From contig OV050030.1 in assembly GCA_920105625.2 (NCBI GenBank), forward strand, positions 112,946,814-113,010,813: 64,000 nucleotides of DNA, read 5' to 3'. Under the pieces are notes generated by a model. The model was given only the letters and a program-made list of their open reading frames with translations, ran no database searches and had not been told where the DNA came from. The first letter of the stretch is position 1. Each line of letters opens with the position of its first letter. Shown here one piece after another: positions 35,351 through 46,402 of this stretch. The stretch comes from Clusia tigrina. Its lineage: Eukaryota > Arthropoda > Insecta > Diptera > Clusiidae. Position numbers and translations under genes: made by a program.

Positions 35351-35942
35351 GAAAATTTAAGTAAGTTCGTTAATGCTTTAGATGTGCTAAACTCAATCAA
35401 GGAAGATCATGAAGATTTAGCAATCTCTCTAATTAAAACAAAACTCACACAAACAGCTAGATTGTTAACAAATGAGCACACTATTGAAACAATAAAAAAC
35501 ACTAATTTCAAGTGTGAATAGCGAATCTTCACTAAATATTACAATTAGGCTATTAGCAAACAGCAAAATAAAAGTGATGTAGACTATGCAATGGAAATTG
35601 AATCACTTGCACACCAGCTCGAAAGTGCATACATAGGTGATGGCATGACACCTCAGTTCGCAAAAACATACTCAGCGCAGTCTGTGGTCAAGGCCATAAA
35701 AAAATTCGAGATCAGAAGAGGTAAAAATGCTAACACTAGCAGGTCAATTTAACACAACTAGCGACTCAATCACTAAATTTATTGAGTTAGGGGCAGATAG
35801 TTCAAGCACCCTACAAATAAATTATATAAATAGAAAATATAGGAGTCGAGGAAATAATTCCTACAGAGGAAACAACTCCTACATAGGGAATAGAACTAAT
35901 AGACACTACAATCAAAGTAACACTTTTAATAGAAGTAGAAAT
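35331..35942 (+). pseudogene. Gypsy-A gag, first part
   Basis: Frames: 35324-35521 (ENLSKFVNALDVLNSIKEDH, helical capsid-like), a frameshift, DYAMEIESLAHQLESAY (about 35580), then 35727-35942, which is rich in N, R, G and Y (YRSRGNNSYRGNNSYIGNRT), the basic nucleocapsid-like end typical of 17.6/297-type gag. The N-terminus and 5' LTR are replaced by the inversion junction. Copia interrupts it at 35942; the same N/R-rich tract resumes at 40424. Confidence 0.78.
35938..35942. repeat. Copia target site duplication, 5' copy
   Basis: GAAAT here and at 40419-40423 directly after the 3' LTR; 5 bp is the normal length for Copia. Confidence 0.92.
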
Positions 35943-36173
35943 TGTTGAAATAAGCGTTATCTTCATATGCATATAAACATACATACATATACACAGGCAT
36001 TTCTGTTTTTAGTTTTTTTTTGAAGTTTGTCATTACACTCATTTTCTTACGTTTTTGTAATTTGCAAAATGTGTACTGTATTAGTACTGATCTAACGCTG
36101 ATTTCGTTTTTTTTTAAATCTAAAACAATAACTGTGTTTCTCTTTTCCTAAACTTAAAACATTGCGTCCAACA
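35943..36173 (+). repeat. Copia 5' LTR
   Basis: TGTTGAAATAAG...GCGTCCAACA. It lacks about 16 bases (TAAATAAACATTAAAT region) present in the 3' LTR and differs at several single bases, so the insertion is not brand new. Confidence 0.93.
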
Positions 36174-36189
36174 GGTTATGGGCCCAGTG
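36174..36189 (+). promoter_or_regulatory. Copia primer binding site, internal tRNA-iMet type
   Basis: GGTTATGGGCCCAGTG follows the LTR directly. From recall, Drosophila Copia uses nearly the same sequence, pairing with an internal (anticodon-stem) part of initiator tRNA-Met, a half-tRNA primer, instead of the 3' end. Confidence 0.8.
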
Positions 36190-36230
36190 TTCATGTGTCT
36201 TAAGTCGGTTTTTCGAGAATAAGTAATTTT

Positions 36231-39200
36231 ATGGACGATAAAAATATCGTTTTGATTGATTTAATTAAGCAAGAAGTCACTGAAGAAAATAAGCCGGTGA
36301 AAATGGCTGAAACTAAATCGTACCAAATCCATCGTTTCAATGGCACAAACTATCAGTTGTGGAGCCACAGATGGAGATTTATATGGCTGAGAATAAGTTA
36401 AAGCCATATATAATGGGAATAATTGCTCGTCCAGCTCAAAATGGTACAGATTGGGACGAAAAGGATGCTGAGGCTCAAGCTTTCCTTATGCGTAGTCTAG
36501 AATTGGATCAATTAAAATATTTAAGCGACTGTACGACGGTAGCTGAATTGTGGGCTAGGCTCAAAACTGTACATGCCGAAAAGAGTGAGCAATCAGCACA
36601 GGTACTCCTCTAGAAATTTATTAGCTTGAAAATGGACAACAGTGAAAGTGCGCCAGTTACATTGCCAGCATAACGTCGTTGGCGCAACGGCTGAAAGACA
36701 TCAACTTGGAGCTGAAGCCACTTATGATCATTGCGAAAATTCTGAGCAGTTTACCTGCAAGATTTGACCACGTGAGAACTGCATGGTATGCAGTGCCCCG
36801 CAATGAGCAGGCAATCGAGAAGTTAACGGATCATCTCATAAACGAAGAAGCAATAATAAATTTTCGAGAAGCAGACGTCGGCGCAGCAAAAGGCGCAGCA
36901 GACAGCGAAAATATTGAAACAGCGTATGCAGCAAGCAGAAACAAAAATAAAAACGTAAATGGCAACAGCAACAGCACAAAGAAGAGACCAGGCAAATGTA
37001 ATTATTGTTCAAAACCTGGACATTGGGCACGTGAATGTTATAAGAAACAGCGTGACAATGAAAGACATTCGAATGGCCAAACAAACAACAATAACACCAA
37101 CAGCAGAAATGGCGATCGACAAAATTTGATGATGGGAACATAGTCAACAACTTATGACAACGAAGCTGAACAGTTATTCACGCTGCAGTTGGTATTAATG
37201 ACATCGCCAAGCGGAAATATTAAAGATGACTGGTATGCTGACTCCGGTGCATCTGATCACATGAGTTTTCAGAAGGAGTTTTTCAAAAACTATTTACCTT
37301 TCCCGGAAGATTTTTGCAAAGTTCGTGTTGGCGACGGAAGACAACTGAATGCATCAGGTCAAGGTGATATTGACGTGAGTGTTATCGGTGCTGAACAGAC
37401 TGGCTCTGTGTATACACTCAAAAATGTACTATACGTTCCTGATTTAGACAGAAATTTTGTGTCAATTTCGCAAGCAACAGAAAAAGGTATCGATGTGGTC
37501 TTTATTAAAGGTGGTAATCGAGTTTTATTTAAGAAAGACAATCGAGTTTTGGCTGATGGTTATCGTGAAAAGAAACTTTATAAAATGAATATAAAGCCAA
37601 TACGTTTGTCTGAGCTGAATGTTGCAGCATCTATGAAGGCATGGCATGAGCGTTTAGGGCATGTTAATTTTGAAACTCTTCGAAAATGTTTAATCAACAA
37701 ATCGTCAATGGTATAAGCATTGCTAACGTCAACAATCAGAATCCATTCTGTGAGGGTTGCGCGCTTGGTAAGCAGCATCGCTTAAGTTTTGAGAAATCTG
37801 GAAAAGAGCAAAGATTCCTGGTGAGACGTTGCATGTTGATCTATGTGGCAAGATGAGCTCGCCTTCAATTGGCGGCGCTAATTATTTTATGTTATTGAAA
37901 GATGATTTTTCAAGATATTGTTTTGTCTATTTTTTTAAGGAGAAAAGTGACGTTTTACAGAAGCTGATGGAATTTTATGCTGTTGTGCAAGCAGATGGTC
38001 ATTTTATAAAAAGGCTGAGATCCGATGGTGGCATGGAGTTCAACAACACCACGGTCAAGCAATTCCTGTTATCAAAGGGTATTAAGCAAGAATTTTCTAC
38101 GCCCAGAGCACCAGAACAGAATGGTTTTATTGAGAGGCAAAACAGAACTATTGTAGAAGCAGCAAAAGCAATGTTACATTCGAGAAATTTGCCTTTATAT
38201 TTATGGGAAGAAGCTACGAACACAGCTGTATACCTCAGAAACCGTATTGCATCAGGTATTGCACACCTTACGAGCTATGGTATGGTCGCAAACCATGTGT
38301 ACAACATTTAAAAATTTTTGGCTGCGAAGTTTACGTTCATGTGCCGAAAGATCAAGGGAGAAGAACTCAGTTAAATGCATTATGTTTGGATATAAAAATG
38401 GCAGCAAAGCATATAGAGTATATGAGCCACTAATGAAGAAAATTTACGTGCGTCGTGACGTAATTTTTAATGAAGATCAAAAGCAGCCGAATGAAGTGGT
38501 GGAAACAAAAACTCGAAGTAATATTGAACAAGAAGGCGAAACTGAACAGCTGATAGACAGCGACACCGAGCAACAAAACAATAATAACAAGCTGTTGGTG
38601 CCTAGAAGTCCATATAATACACGTCAACGAAAGAAATCAAGCGAAGATACTACATCTGTGAATATCGCTGAGGTTTTTATGGCACAACTAGAACCAAATA
38701 CTCTCGATGAAGCAATGAGCAGTACAGATTCCAGTATCTTTACGGAAGAGTAACCCTTGGATTTTGGTCCCGCGCACATCAGACAAGCATGTTATTACAA
38801 ATCGTTGGGTTTTTAAACGAAAGCTGAATTCTAAATGAGAAGTTGATAAATATAAAGCACGACTAGTGGCGCGTGGCTGTTCCCAGAAATACAAAATTGA
38901 CTACGATGAAATATATGCGCCTGTAGTGCGCTATGAATCTATTCGAATTTTATTATCAATCGCTGCAGCAGAAGATCTAGAAGTTTACCAGTTCGACGTT
39001 AAAACTGCATTTTTGCATGGAGACTTAGAGGATCTGATATACATGGAAAAACCTTGTGGTTTAGCTGTAGACGATCAAGTGTGTATGCTGAAAAAGGGCA
39101 TATATGGCCTCAAGCAGGCGTCAAGCCAATGGAATAAAAAGATTGTTGAGTTCCTATTGCAACACAATTTCAAACAATCATCATCAGATAGTTGCGTATT

Positions 39201-40137
39201 TACGTACGCATCGCAGGGTTTTATTATACATCTAGCACTTTATGTAGATGATGGACTGTTTTGCGGTAACGACAAACATTTAGTAATGGACATTTTGAAT
39301 AAATTGAATAACGAGTTCAGCATCGCGTACAAAGAAGCAGAGTTTTTCGTCGGTATGCAGATTGAGAGGGAGAGAAAGCAGCGAAAACTTAAAATCGTCC
39401 AAACGGCATACAAAAATCCTGTACCTGGAATGATTTTTCCAAGAATGATGGTGCTGAAGACGAAAATTTTACTTACGGAGAAGCTATTGGGTCACTTATG
39501 TATCTTATGGTCTGTTCACGACCAGATATTGCATACACAGTTGGCGTTCTAAGTCGTTACATGGAAAACCCGAGCACAACTCATTGGAAAGGTGTCAAGC
39601 GTATTTTAAGATACCTCAAAGGCACTACTGACGTAGGCATAACATTTTCGTCGATACAAGGGACTGACAACAACATGGTAAGCTACTGCGATTCCGATTG
39701 GGCTGGAGACCCTGATACTAGAAAAAGCAACACCTGTCTGGCTTGTGTTGCTCAATGGTGGCGCCGTAGCATGGAGTTCTAAGAAGCAATCGATAATAGC
39801 GACATCAACTACCGAAGCCGAATTTGTTGCTTTATGTTCTGCAACCAAAGCTGTAATTTGCTTAAGAAAGCTTTTGTCGGATTTGAGTTTGGTGCAGCGT
39901 TTACCAACGGTTATCTACTGTGACAATCAACAAGCGATCTAGTGGCGAATCCACAGGCATCGAAACGTATTCGGCATATTGATGTACAATATTTTTATAC
40001 ATGCGATATGCAATCTAGAAATGAAATTTATACAATATACGCCTACTGAAACTCAGTTGGCAGACCAATTACCAAAAGCATTGTCAGTAGAGAAGCATAC
40101 TAACTTAATTTTGAAATTTGGATTGTATAAAGATTAA
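36231..40137 (+). pseudogene. Copia gag-pol polyprotein, frameshifted
   Basis: Starts ATG 36231. Gag: YQIHRFNGTNYQLW, then a frameshift near 36365, MEIYMAENKLKPYIMG, a stop at 36613; zinc knuckle CNYCSKPGHWARECY (37000-37044). Protease: WYADSGASDHM (37230). Pre-integrase HERLGHVNFETL (37650). Integrase D-D-E: LHVDLCG (37830), LRSDGGMEF (38018), PEQNGFIERQNRT (38110). A frameshift near 38250. RT: FDVKTAFLHGDLED (38990), LYVDDGLFCG with catalytic YVDD (39239). RNase H: YCDSDWAGDPDTRKS (39683), TSTTEAEFVAL, YCDNQQAI (39917), then TAG and a C-terminal tail to 40137. Integrase before RT is the defining Copia order. About six breaks. Confidence 0.93.
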
Positions 40138-40160
40138 CTTTCAATTTTGAAAAGAAGATA

Positions 40161-40171
40161 GCGAGAGGGAG
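40161..40171 (+). promoter_or_regulatory. Copia polypurine tract
   Basis: GCGAGAGGGAG sits directly before the 3' LTR start at 40172. Confidence 0.8.
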
Positions 40172-40418
40172 TGTTGAAATAAGCGTTATCTTCATATACA
40201 TATAAACATACATACATATACACATGCAGTTCTGTTTTTAGTTTTATTTTGAAGTTTGTCATTACACTCATTCTCTTACGTTTTTGTAATTTGCAAAATG
40301 TGTACTGAATTAGTACTGATCTAACGCTGATTAAATAAACATTAAATTTCGTTTTTTTTGTAATCGAAAAGAATAACGGTGTTTCTCTTTTCCTAAACTT
40401 AAAACACTGCGTCCAACA
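40172..40418 (+). repeat. Copia 3' LTR
   Basis: 247 bp, TGTTGAAATAAG...GCGTCCAACA, followed by the GAAAT duplication. It keeps an AATAAA-containing stretch deleted from the 5' LTR. Confidence 0.93.
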
Positions 40419-40423
40419 GAAAT

Positions 40424-41285
40424 AACAATTTCAACAATAACAATTATAACCAAAGTAACAATTTTAATCGAGGTAGAAATAACGGCTACAACAACGATAA
40501 TTATAAGGGCTGTAATAACCCAAATAGGAATGTCCGATACACAGAACCATCGGAAAAAGCAGCGCACCCCCAGAGTGCCCAATTGGGGATGCCCAAAACT
40601 AAATATTGCAACATTATTAAAGGTAAATCTCTCATTTAGTAATTTTGTCACCATCAACACATCACTAAATGATTATGAGTCAACGTTTTTGCTAGACACA
40701 GGCTCAGAAATAAGTATTTATAAAATATCAACAAATTGTAACATTCCAATACACAAAAATTACATTTACAATTTAAAAGGCATAGGAAACGGTACCATAA
40801 AAACATAAGGTCTTACTACAGCTACACTCTACATAAATAACTCAGAAATTTACCATAATTTTCAGATAGTCTACGAAAATTTCCTAATTCCATGCAAGAC
40901 TAGACTTCATAAAACAATTCAATTGTGTACGAGTATAAGATTACCAGAATAATGCTCCAAGTTGGTTGATAATACGACCACACTCTATAAAAAGCCAATT
41001 AGAACTATAAATTTCAGATTATCCTACAAAAGAAGTACTTAGCTTACCAGCAAGAACAGAAGTAATTAGGAAAATCCATATGGCTAAACTTGAAGAAGCA
41101 GATATACTAATCCCAAACCAAGAGCTAGAAGATGGTAATTTTATAATAGCAAACACAATAGTTAATATTAAAAACCCATATGTCAGAATAATTAACACTA
41201 CAGACAAAAACGTTGTTCTCAAACAAAATAACGTTAAAACTGAAACACTGAATGATTACTATGTGGTTAACATAAACAAGATAGA
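40424..41285 (+). pseudogene. Gypsy-A gag end and protease
   Basis: Continues the N/R/Y-rich nucleocapsid to about 40540, then a protease: FLLDTGSEISIYKI (near 40690) carries the catalytic DTG in an extended frame 40530-40808. A stop at 40809 and a frameshift follow. 41080-41285 reads MAKLEEADILIPNQELEDGN, the protease-RT linker of 17.6/297-type elements. It is cut by mariner at 41286. Confidence 0.8.
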
Positions 41286-41522
41286 TACCAGGTGTATAAG
41301 CTTAAATCCGCTGTTTTTTTGTAAAAAAAAAAAAAAAAACATTTTTTTTTTATAGAAAGCAAAAAAATAATTTAATCAAAGTATTTGCCCTCGCTAGCTA
41401 TACATTTTTCCCATCTCTCGGGCAATTTGTGTATACCACGCCAAAAGAATTTTTCACCTTTCGAGACAAACCACTCGTCAAGCCATTTTCTGACGTCTTC
41501 GTACGAATCGAAGTGCTGTTCT

Positions 41523-41532
41523 CCGAGCGCGT
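41523..41532. repeat. LOA-3 target site duplication
   Basis: CCGAGCGCGT at 41523-41532 and 46403-46412, within the mariner transposase. Confidence 0.9.
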
Positions 41533-41706
41533 AGGTAGGTAGGTAGGAGTGGCCGCCCAGTTTGCCAAAAGCACACTTGAGCACACATAATGGCCCATTG
41601 TGATACCACGGTGTGGCGCCGTTCAAGCACTGACTAAAAAGGTTCCCATACTTGGGATGGTGATAGTCAGCGCAAGGACAGCGCCTGGAAAGGCACGACT
41701 CCCCCG

Positions 41707-44700
41707 TCATGTTTCAGGAAACCATCCTGATACTCTGATGAACCTGGCTATGTCCCTTATATTAATGGATGACAGCTCTGTCATGCTTGTAAGAAATGGG
41801 GCACCAAAGGTGCGAATTCTTCTTCTGCTCAAGGATGGGCAGTGGCATAAGAGGTGGAAAACCGTCTCGTCCTCCTCCTCGAAGCCACAGCCTCGGCAAA
41901 AGTCATTTGAGGGTAGGCCCAGTCTTTCTGCGTGCTGTCCCATTATGCAGTGGCCGGTCAAAACCGACACAGTTGTCGACAGTGATACGCGATCAAGTCG
42001 AAGAAGTTGATTGGTTCTGTTTTTGTCCATGCTTGCCCAAGTTAGTCTAGTCGTGTGGCAGGATTCCTCGTTAGCCCAGGATTTGTAGGCGTCAGCCAGA
42101 TATTTCCGTTTGACTTCGAGCTTGGCTGTTGCCAGTGGAATGCCGATGTTTACAGAGGGGTGAATGTCGTACATTAGCGTGCCTGCCATGGCTAGCTCGT
42201 CCGCGTCGCAGTTTCCCGGGATTTCGCTGTGTCCGGGAACCCAGACTAGGTGCACCCGAGAGTAACTTGCGAGCTCATTTAAAGATCTTCGACATTCATG
42301 AACTAGTCTTGATATGGCCGTGGAGCCAAAAAGAGATTTAATGGCGGCCTGGCTGTCTGAGAAGATAGATACGTCAACTGCGCCGATATCACTACTCAGC
42401 ATCCATTTGGCTGCGTGGTAAATGGCCATGACCTCAGCTTGAAAAACGCTGCAATGGTCTGGGAGACGTAGGGAGATGTTTAAGTCCAGCTTGTCGGAAT
42501 AAATACCGCTGCCGACTCTACCTCCAAGCTTGGAACCGTCGGTGTAGATTTCGACTGTTTCACCGACGATTCGGTTTTCTGAGGTCCAGTCGCTTCGACT
42601 TGGAATAGTGAGGTCGAATTCCCTGTTCAAATCGGGATAGACCGACATATAATCGATAAAGTTGAGGACAGGTGGGTCCTGATTCAGAACTGAAGCATGG
42701 CTTGTCAGGGTTATGCGCCAGTGCGAAAGAGCATTAAGTCTAATCGCTGTCAGCTTGGCTTGTTGCTTAACCAGGATCCCCGAGGGGAGCCAGTGCAGCA
42801 TGGCAAAAAGGGCTTTCGTAGGTGTGCTACGAAGAGCGCCAGTGATCAGTAGAGCAATGGATCTTCTGATTTTATCAAGGGGTTTGATATTACAGGCTTT
42901 TTCGAGAGCTTGCCACCAGAAGACCGACCCGTATAACAGGTTTGGTTCAACGATGGCCGTGTAGAGCCAGAGCACGACTCGAGGACGAAGTCCCCATCGT
43001 GCACCAACTGCTCTTTTACAGCAGTATATAGCGCATGTTGCCTTACGTGCCCTCTCAGCTAGATTGGCTTTCCAATTAAGCTTTGGGTCGAGAATCAGGG
43101 CTAAGTACTTAACGTGTGTGCTCAAAGAGAGCGGAGTGCCGTTTAGACTAGGCATTGTAAACTTTGGAATTTTGTACTTCCTAGTGAAAAGCATAGTCTC
43201 GGTTTTGGATGGGTTAACCCCAAGTTCGAATTCGCGACACCAGTTCGACACAATAGAGAGTGAATAGTTCAGTTTTTCGGAAAGTGTTTGGGGGAATTCG
43301 CCGGATGCCGCGATTGCTATGTCGTCCGCATGGGCTATCACTTTGCATCCAGTAGATTCCAATCTCACCAGTAGTGTGTTAACTGCCAGGTTCCAGAGGA
43401 GGGGTTATAAAACACCCCCTTGTGGCGTGCCCCTGTTAACCACCCTCCTGGATTGGGCACTGCCCATCGTGGAAGTGATGATCCTAGATTTTAGTAGAAG
43501 CTCTATAAATTTAAGAAGACCTGAATTCAGGTTAAGATTATAGAGTGCGGAGATGACAGCGTTGGGGCATACATTGTTGAATGCTCCCTCGATGTCCAGA
43601 AATATGGCAAGTGTGAATTCCTTGTACGCCAAGGATTTGTCAACTTGAGAAATGAGAGAATGAAGTGCTGTTTCAACCGATTTGCCTTTAGAGTAAGCGT
43701 GCTGAGATACAGAGAGAAGAGAAGGGTTGATCGATGTCCTGATATGTAAGTCAAGAGCTCTTTCTAGAACCTTAAGAAGAAAGGATGTTAGACTTATGGG
43801 TCTGTAATCCTTAGGTTTGGTGTGCGAGGCCTTCCCAACTTTTGGTATGAAGACGACCCGAGCCGTGCGCCAGCGTAAGGGAATGTATTGCAATTTGAGG
43901 CTTGCATTATATATTTGAAGCAGCCATGGAAGGATAATCTCTTCCCCATTTTGGATATCGGCAGGAATGATGCCGTCCGGCCTGGTAGATTTGTATGGCT
44001 TAATGGTGCAAATATACCACTCAAGGTGATCTTTTGTCATTTGGAATGTAGGGAGGCTATCATGGGGAAACCTGATAGAGTACTTGACCCACTGAGGCTA
44101 CGCTCCCTGGGAATGGGTGTCCATTAGGATATCAAGGGTTTCGGCGCTTGAGTGAGTCCAGCTGCCATCTGGTTTTTGGATACAGTCACTGCTTTGTTAG
44201 AGGAGTGGAGAATTTTACGAAGAAGGCTAGCCTCGGACGTAGATTCAATGCTTTCGCAAAATTCCCTCCATGACGCTCGCTTCCCTCGCCTAATGGCGTA
44301 TTTAAACTTTTTTGTTAATTTTTGAAAGGGGCTCAATCAGCTGTAACTTTAGCTTTGTTGAAAAGCATTCTACAAGTTTTGCAAAGACTTGCAATTTCCG
44401 AGTTCCACCACGGAGGTTTAGGTTTGCCCCGTGGTTCGGGAGTGATGCAAAAAATATGAGTGGCTTTTTTAAAAGCTGTGGTCAGATCGTCGACCGCCCG
44501 ATCAATGTCGGGACAGTTGTGGATAATGGGGGGAGTCATTGCTAAGCATAACCCCAGTTTGAGCCGGAAAAGTGGCCAGATCGTGTTTTTTCTACTGACT
44601 GGTTTAAGAGATCCTGTATTGCCTGTAGTCTCCCTCGAGTCACTGTCAAAGGTGATATAGCAGTGGTCGGAAAAGGAGCATTCCTGTCATCGTGTTGGAG

Positions 44701-45020
44701 TAGTTATCGCTGACGAGGGTGACGTCAAGCACTTCCTTCCTGACGGATGTAAGGCAGGTCGGCTCATTTGCCCGGTTAGCAATGCCTAAATTATTTGAAA
44801 TGATAAAGTCGAAAAGACACTCACCTCGATCATTTGTGCCGGAGCTGCCCCATATTTCGTGATGGGCATTGGCATCGGCGCCGATAATTACCGGAATCTG
44901 TTTCTGGTGGGCTACCACAAACATTTGCTTTAGTATGTCTGGTGGCGGAGAGTCGCCATAGTCATGAGCCATGTAGTTAGAGGAGATCCAGAAGGTCCGT
45001 GGACCTACTTCAATGACCAT
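41707..45020 (-). pseudogene. LOA-3 ORF2 (EN-RT-RNase H)
   Basis: Endonuclease from 45020: FWISSNYMAHDYGD, VIIGADANAHHEIWGSSG. Frameshifts occur at 44646-44040. RT: PYKSTRPDGIIPADIQ (43980), IFLDIEGAFNNV (43600), RGTPQGGVL then a stop (43405), AHADDIAIA where the usual YADD Tyr is His (43330), LILDPKLNWK (43100). RNase H: EIYTDGSKLGG (42550), FQAEVMAIYHAA (42440), IFSDSQAAIKS (42350), WVPGHSEIPGNCDADELA (42240). A C-terminal cluster CRGCGFEEEDETVFHLLC lies near 41890. The endonuclease N-terminus is damaged around 45020-45100. Confidence 0.9.
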
Positions 45021-45122
45021 GGCAAGATCACACCTACACTATTGATTGCTACCTTATATAGATCCGCCGAGCGTTGGTCCGAGCAAGATATGATCTTAAT
45101 ATGTCCTTGATACCACCCTGCG

Positions 45123-45901
45123 TCACGGCAGCTGGGTGAGGTACATAACCTCAACGAAAATTGGAAACAGTGCCAATTCGACCAGTCTCCAATTGGCAGG
45201 AGTAATGGTCCCATCGACATTGGCAGAGTCGACCACAGCCCATGTGAGGCTCTCTTTCACAATCTCACTAAGCGGTTTCGAGATGTTTTGGGTGGATTGG
45301 CCCGGACGATCGGCTAATCTCTGCCTCTTGGGGTTTCCGGCTGCTTGTGGAGTGGAGGAGAGGACACTCACATCAGCGTGTGCCTTTGCCCACTCAAGCT
45401 TGCCCTTGTCGTATTCTGACATTTAGATGGTTCTGAAGCGTTGAGCCTCGTCAAAATACGGTAAGCCGCTCTAAGCGTCCTGTACGCCCTTGTACTCGGG
45501 TTCACGTTGGTAGGTGCACCTGAAGGAGGAGCGGTACGGGGAGCAGTTACCATCGACTTGTGAGGCAATATCGAGGCGTTTGCTGAAGAGGGCTTAGGCG
45601 GAGCGACTGCTGCTGGTTTGTGAGTCAATACCCTAGCAGCCGCTGAAGAGCCTGGGGACAGCGAAGAGCTCTTGGGTGGCTTATTAGCCGAAGCTGTGGT
45701 GCTTGTTGAAGGGGCAGTGCTTATGCTGCTTGTCTTCGAACCAAGGGCGGGGGTGTTGCTGGCGGGCATTTGCCTAGCCAGGGTTTTGCGCGTCCCTGAG
45801 GGGATATGCGCGGAAATTTTGTTTGTGTTTGTGTTTTTATTTTTTGTTGTGTCCATGCAATAAGCCGCTACTTTTTGTTGTGTCCATGCAATAAGCCCCA
45901 C
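45123..45901 (-). pseudogene. LOA-3 ORF1
   Basis: The first frame (45901-45368) is rich in Ser, Pro, Ala and Thr (low-complexity N-terminus), then AYRTLRAAYRILTRLNASEP. The second frame (45422-45123) carries EYDKGKLEWAKAHADVSVL and TWAVVDSANVDGTITPANWR. The latter resembles the conserved C-terminal domain of LOA/R1-type ORF1 proteins. A frameshift lies near 45420. It would bind element RNA. Confidence 0.7.
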
Positions 45902-46402
45902 TCAAAGCCGCTATCTCAGTCCGAACGTGTGGTCACTAAATATGGTCCCATGGTTATCTGTGCAAGCAGGGAGGCCATGCGAGGGTTGGCACAAGCCCTT
46001 ATGGGGTCAAGTGCTCAGAGCCAGACCAGTGCTAATCGGGAGTTCCACTCAACCGAACCCACACTACCGACCTAACGGTAACAGACGTCGAACGTACTTT
46101 GAGGCCTGCCAAGGTTTTAACGGGACGGGGGCAGCTGCAACCTTAGACTGGAGCCGTTCACACTCAAGTTTCACCTTGGTGCTACCGTGACAAAAGACAG
46201 CTAGGTCCAGAAAATTACAGCTACCAGCCCAGGGCAATCAGAACAGTTACATTGGTCCAAAGAGAAGTCCGGGGACGAAGGATGGGGGTCGTGCCAATTG
46301 GTGCTACTGAAATCCCGTGCAAGAAAACAGCAGCACCCGGGGGAGTGTAGACCATTTAGCGTAACCCAGGGTGCACCGCGTGGAGGCGGTCTACATTACA
46401 CC
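45902..46402 (-). other. LOA-3 5' leader
   Basis: GC-richer sequence without a clear reading frame, between ORF1 and the 5' target repeat. Consistent with an untranslated leader and internal promoter. Confidence 0.55.

Larger units (their letters stand above)
20044..36176 (-). repeat. Right arm of giant inverted repeat (16.1 kb)
   Basis: Mirror image of 2839-18959. It is 12 bp longer because of extra bases around 29830-29842 in the LOA-1 reverse transcriptase. Its outer edge (36176) falls three bases past the end of the 5' LTR of the Copia element that continues rightwards, so the right flank is the native Copia context and the left flank is the broken one. Confidence 0.97.
35943..40418 (+). 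mobile_element. Ty1/Copia LTR retrotransposon
   Basis: 4476 bp element inside Gypsy-A gag with 5 bp TSD, LTRs of 231 and 247 bp, a primer site, a decayed gag-pol in Copia order (protease, integrase, RT, RNase H) and a purine tract. Several frameshifts make it non-autonomous. Its 5' LTR belongs to the inverted-repeat arm, while the internal part lies outside. Confidence 0.95.
41533..46402 (-). mobile_element. LOA-3: LOA-clade non-LTR retrotransposon
   Basis: About 4870 bp on the minus strand inside mariner, flanked by a 10 bp duplication. The 3' end (plus strand 41533) is a (GTAG)n tail followed by GGCCGCC, like LOA-1. It has about 500 bp of 5' leader, ORF1 and ORF2, so it may be nearly full length. 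More decayed than LOA-1. Confidence 0.92.

Noticed and set aside
2839..36176. Reading the whole inverted repeat as one giant fold-back or Maverick-type transposon
   Set aside because: The arms hold truncated, unrelated and oppositely oriented elements. No polymerase B, capsid or integrase set and no target duplication exist at 2839 and 36176.
36836..37150. Cys-rich 104-codon minus-strand frame
   Set aside because: Antisense of the Copia gag N/K/R-rich nucleocapsid, which yields Cys/Leu/Phe-rich shadows.
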